5,386 nucleotides of DNA from JBLHLB01 sp047618505 (GTDB taxonomy: Bacteria > Planctomycetota > UBA1135 > GCA-002686595). The translations under genes and the position numbers were made by a program. The notes under the pieces are model-generated. The model saw only the letters and a program-made list of their open reading frames with translations. It was not told the DNA's origin and searched no databases. Positions 5,359-5,386 of the stretch are shown here, one piece after another. Each line of letters opens with the position of its first letter. Position 1 is the first letter of the stretch. The DNA is taken from assembly GCA_047618505.1 (NCBI GenBank), contig JBLHLB010000291.1, forward strand, positions 1-5,386, written 5' to 3'.

Positions 5359-5386
5359 GTCTCCCCTGGGTCTCCCCTGGGTCTCC
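5359..5386. repeat. 11-bp tandem repeat truncated by the window edge
   Basis: Two full GTCTCCCCTGG units (5359-5369 and 5370-5380) are followed by the first six bases of a third that is cut by the window end. The CTGG just before may be the end of a degenerate earlier unit. Total copy number cannot be seen. Three 11-bp units equal 11 codons, so the array could be translated without a shift if the transporter frame extends through it. Otherwise it is upstream non-coding DNA. Confidence 0.75.

Overview
The window reads as a stretch of chromosome from a GC-rich (by eye roughly 60% G+C), probably Gram-negative bacterium. Three complete-looking genes fill most of it, all of metabolic or housekeeping type. 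No tRNA, rRNA, CRISPR array, insertion sequence or integrase is visible. Taxonomy cannot be fixed from the sequence. The combination of a PDZ-carrying M61-type metallopeptidase, a leucine dehydrogenase and a long FucP-like major facilitator protein would suit an environmental Planctomycetota- or Myxococcota/Deltaproteobacteria-like lineage, but that is an impression from protein style, not a result.

Layout, left to right. Bases 1-418 hold no gene I can support; their main feature is an eight-unit heptanucleotide tandem array (104-159) plus small inverted repeats. Bases 419-2122 (minus strand) encode an exported M61-like zinc peptidase with a C-terminal PDZ domain. Bases 2123-2482 are a divergent intergenic region. 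It contains a strong GC hairpin with a nine-G run, a candidate promoter and a good ribosome binding site for the next gene. Bases 2483-3529 (plus strand) encode a leucine (branched-chain amino acid) dehydrogenase with all its catalytic motifs. Bases 3530-3687 lie between converging genes and carry a perfect bidirectional terminator within a run of four nearly abutting hairpins. Bases 3688-5313 (minus strand) encode a major facilitator superfamily transporter with a long acidic loop before its last membrane helix. The last bases (5359-5386) are an 11-bp tandem repeat that runs off the window, and the transporter reading frame stays open through it.

No two genes share a direction and a junction, so there is no operon here: the peptidase and the dehydrogenase diverge, and the dehydrogenase and the transporter converge. 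A shared theme of peptide breakdown, branched-chain amino acid deamination and nutrient uptake is conceivable but is only inference from adjacency.

I did not find a convincing undescribed system. The points most worth a second look are the M61-like peptidase that lacks the family's Gly-Gly-x-Glu-His motif, the stacked hairpins between the convergent genes, the two edge tandem arrays that share a CCCTGGG core in opposite orientation, and the acidic loop and open N-terminus of the transporter.
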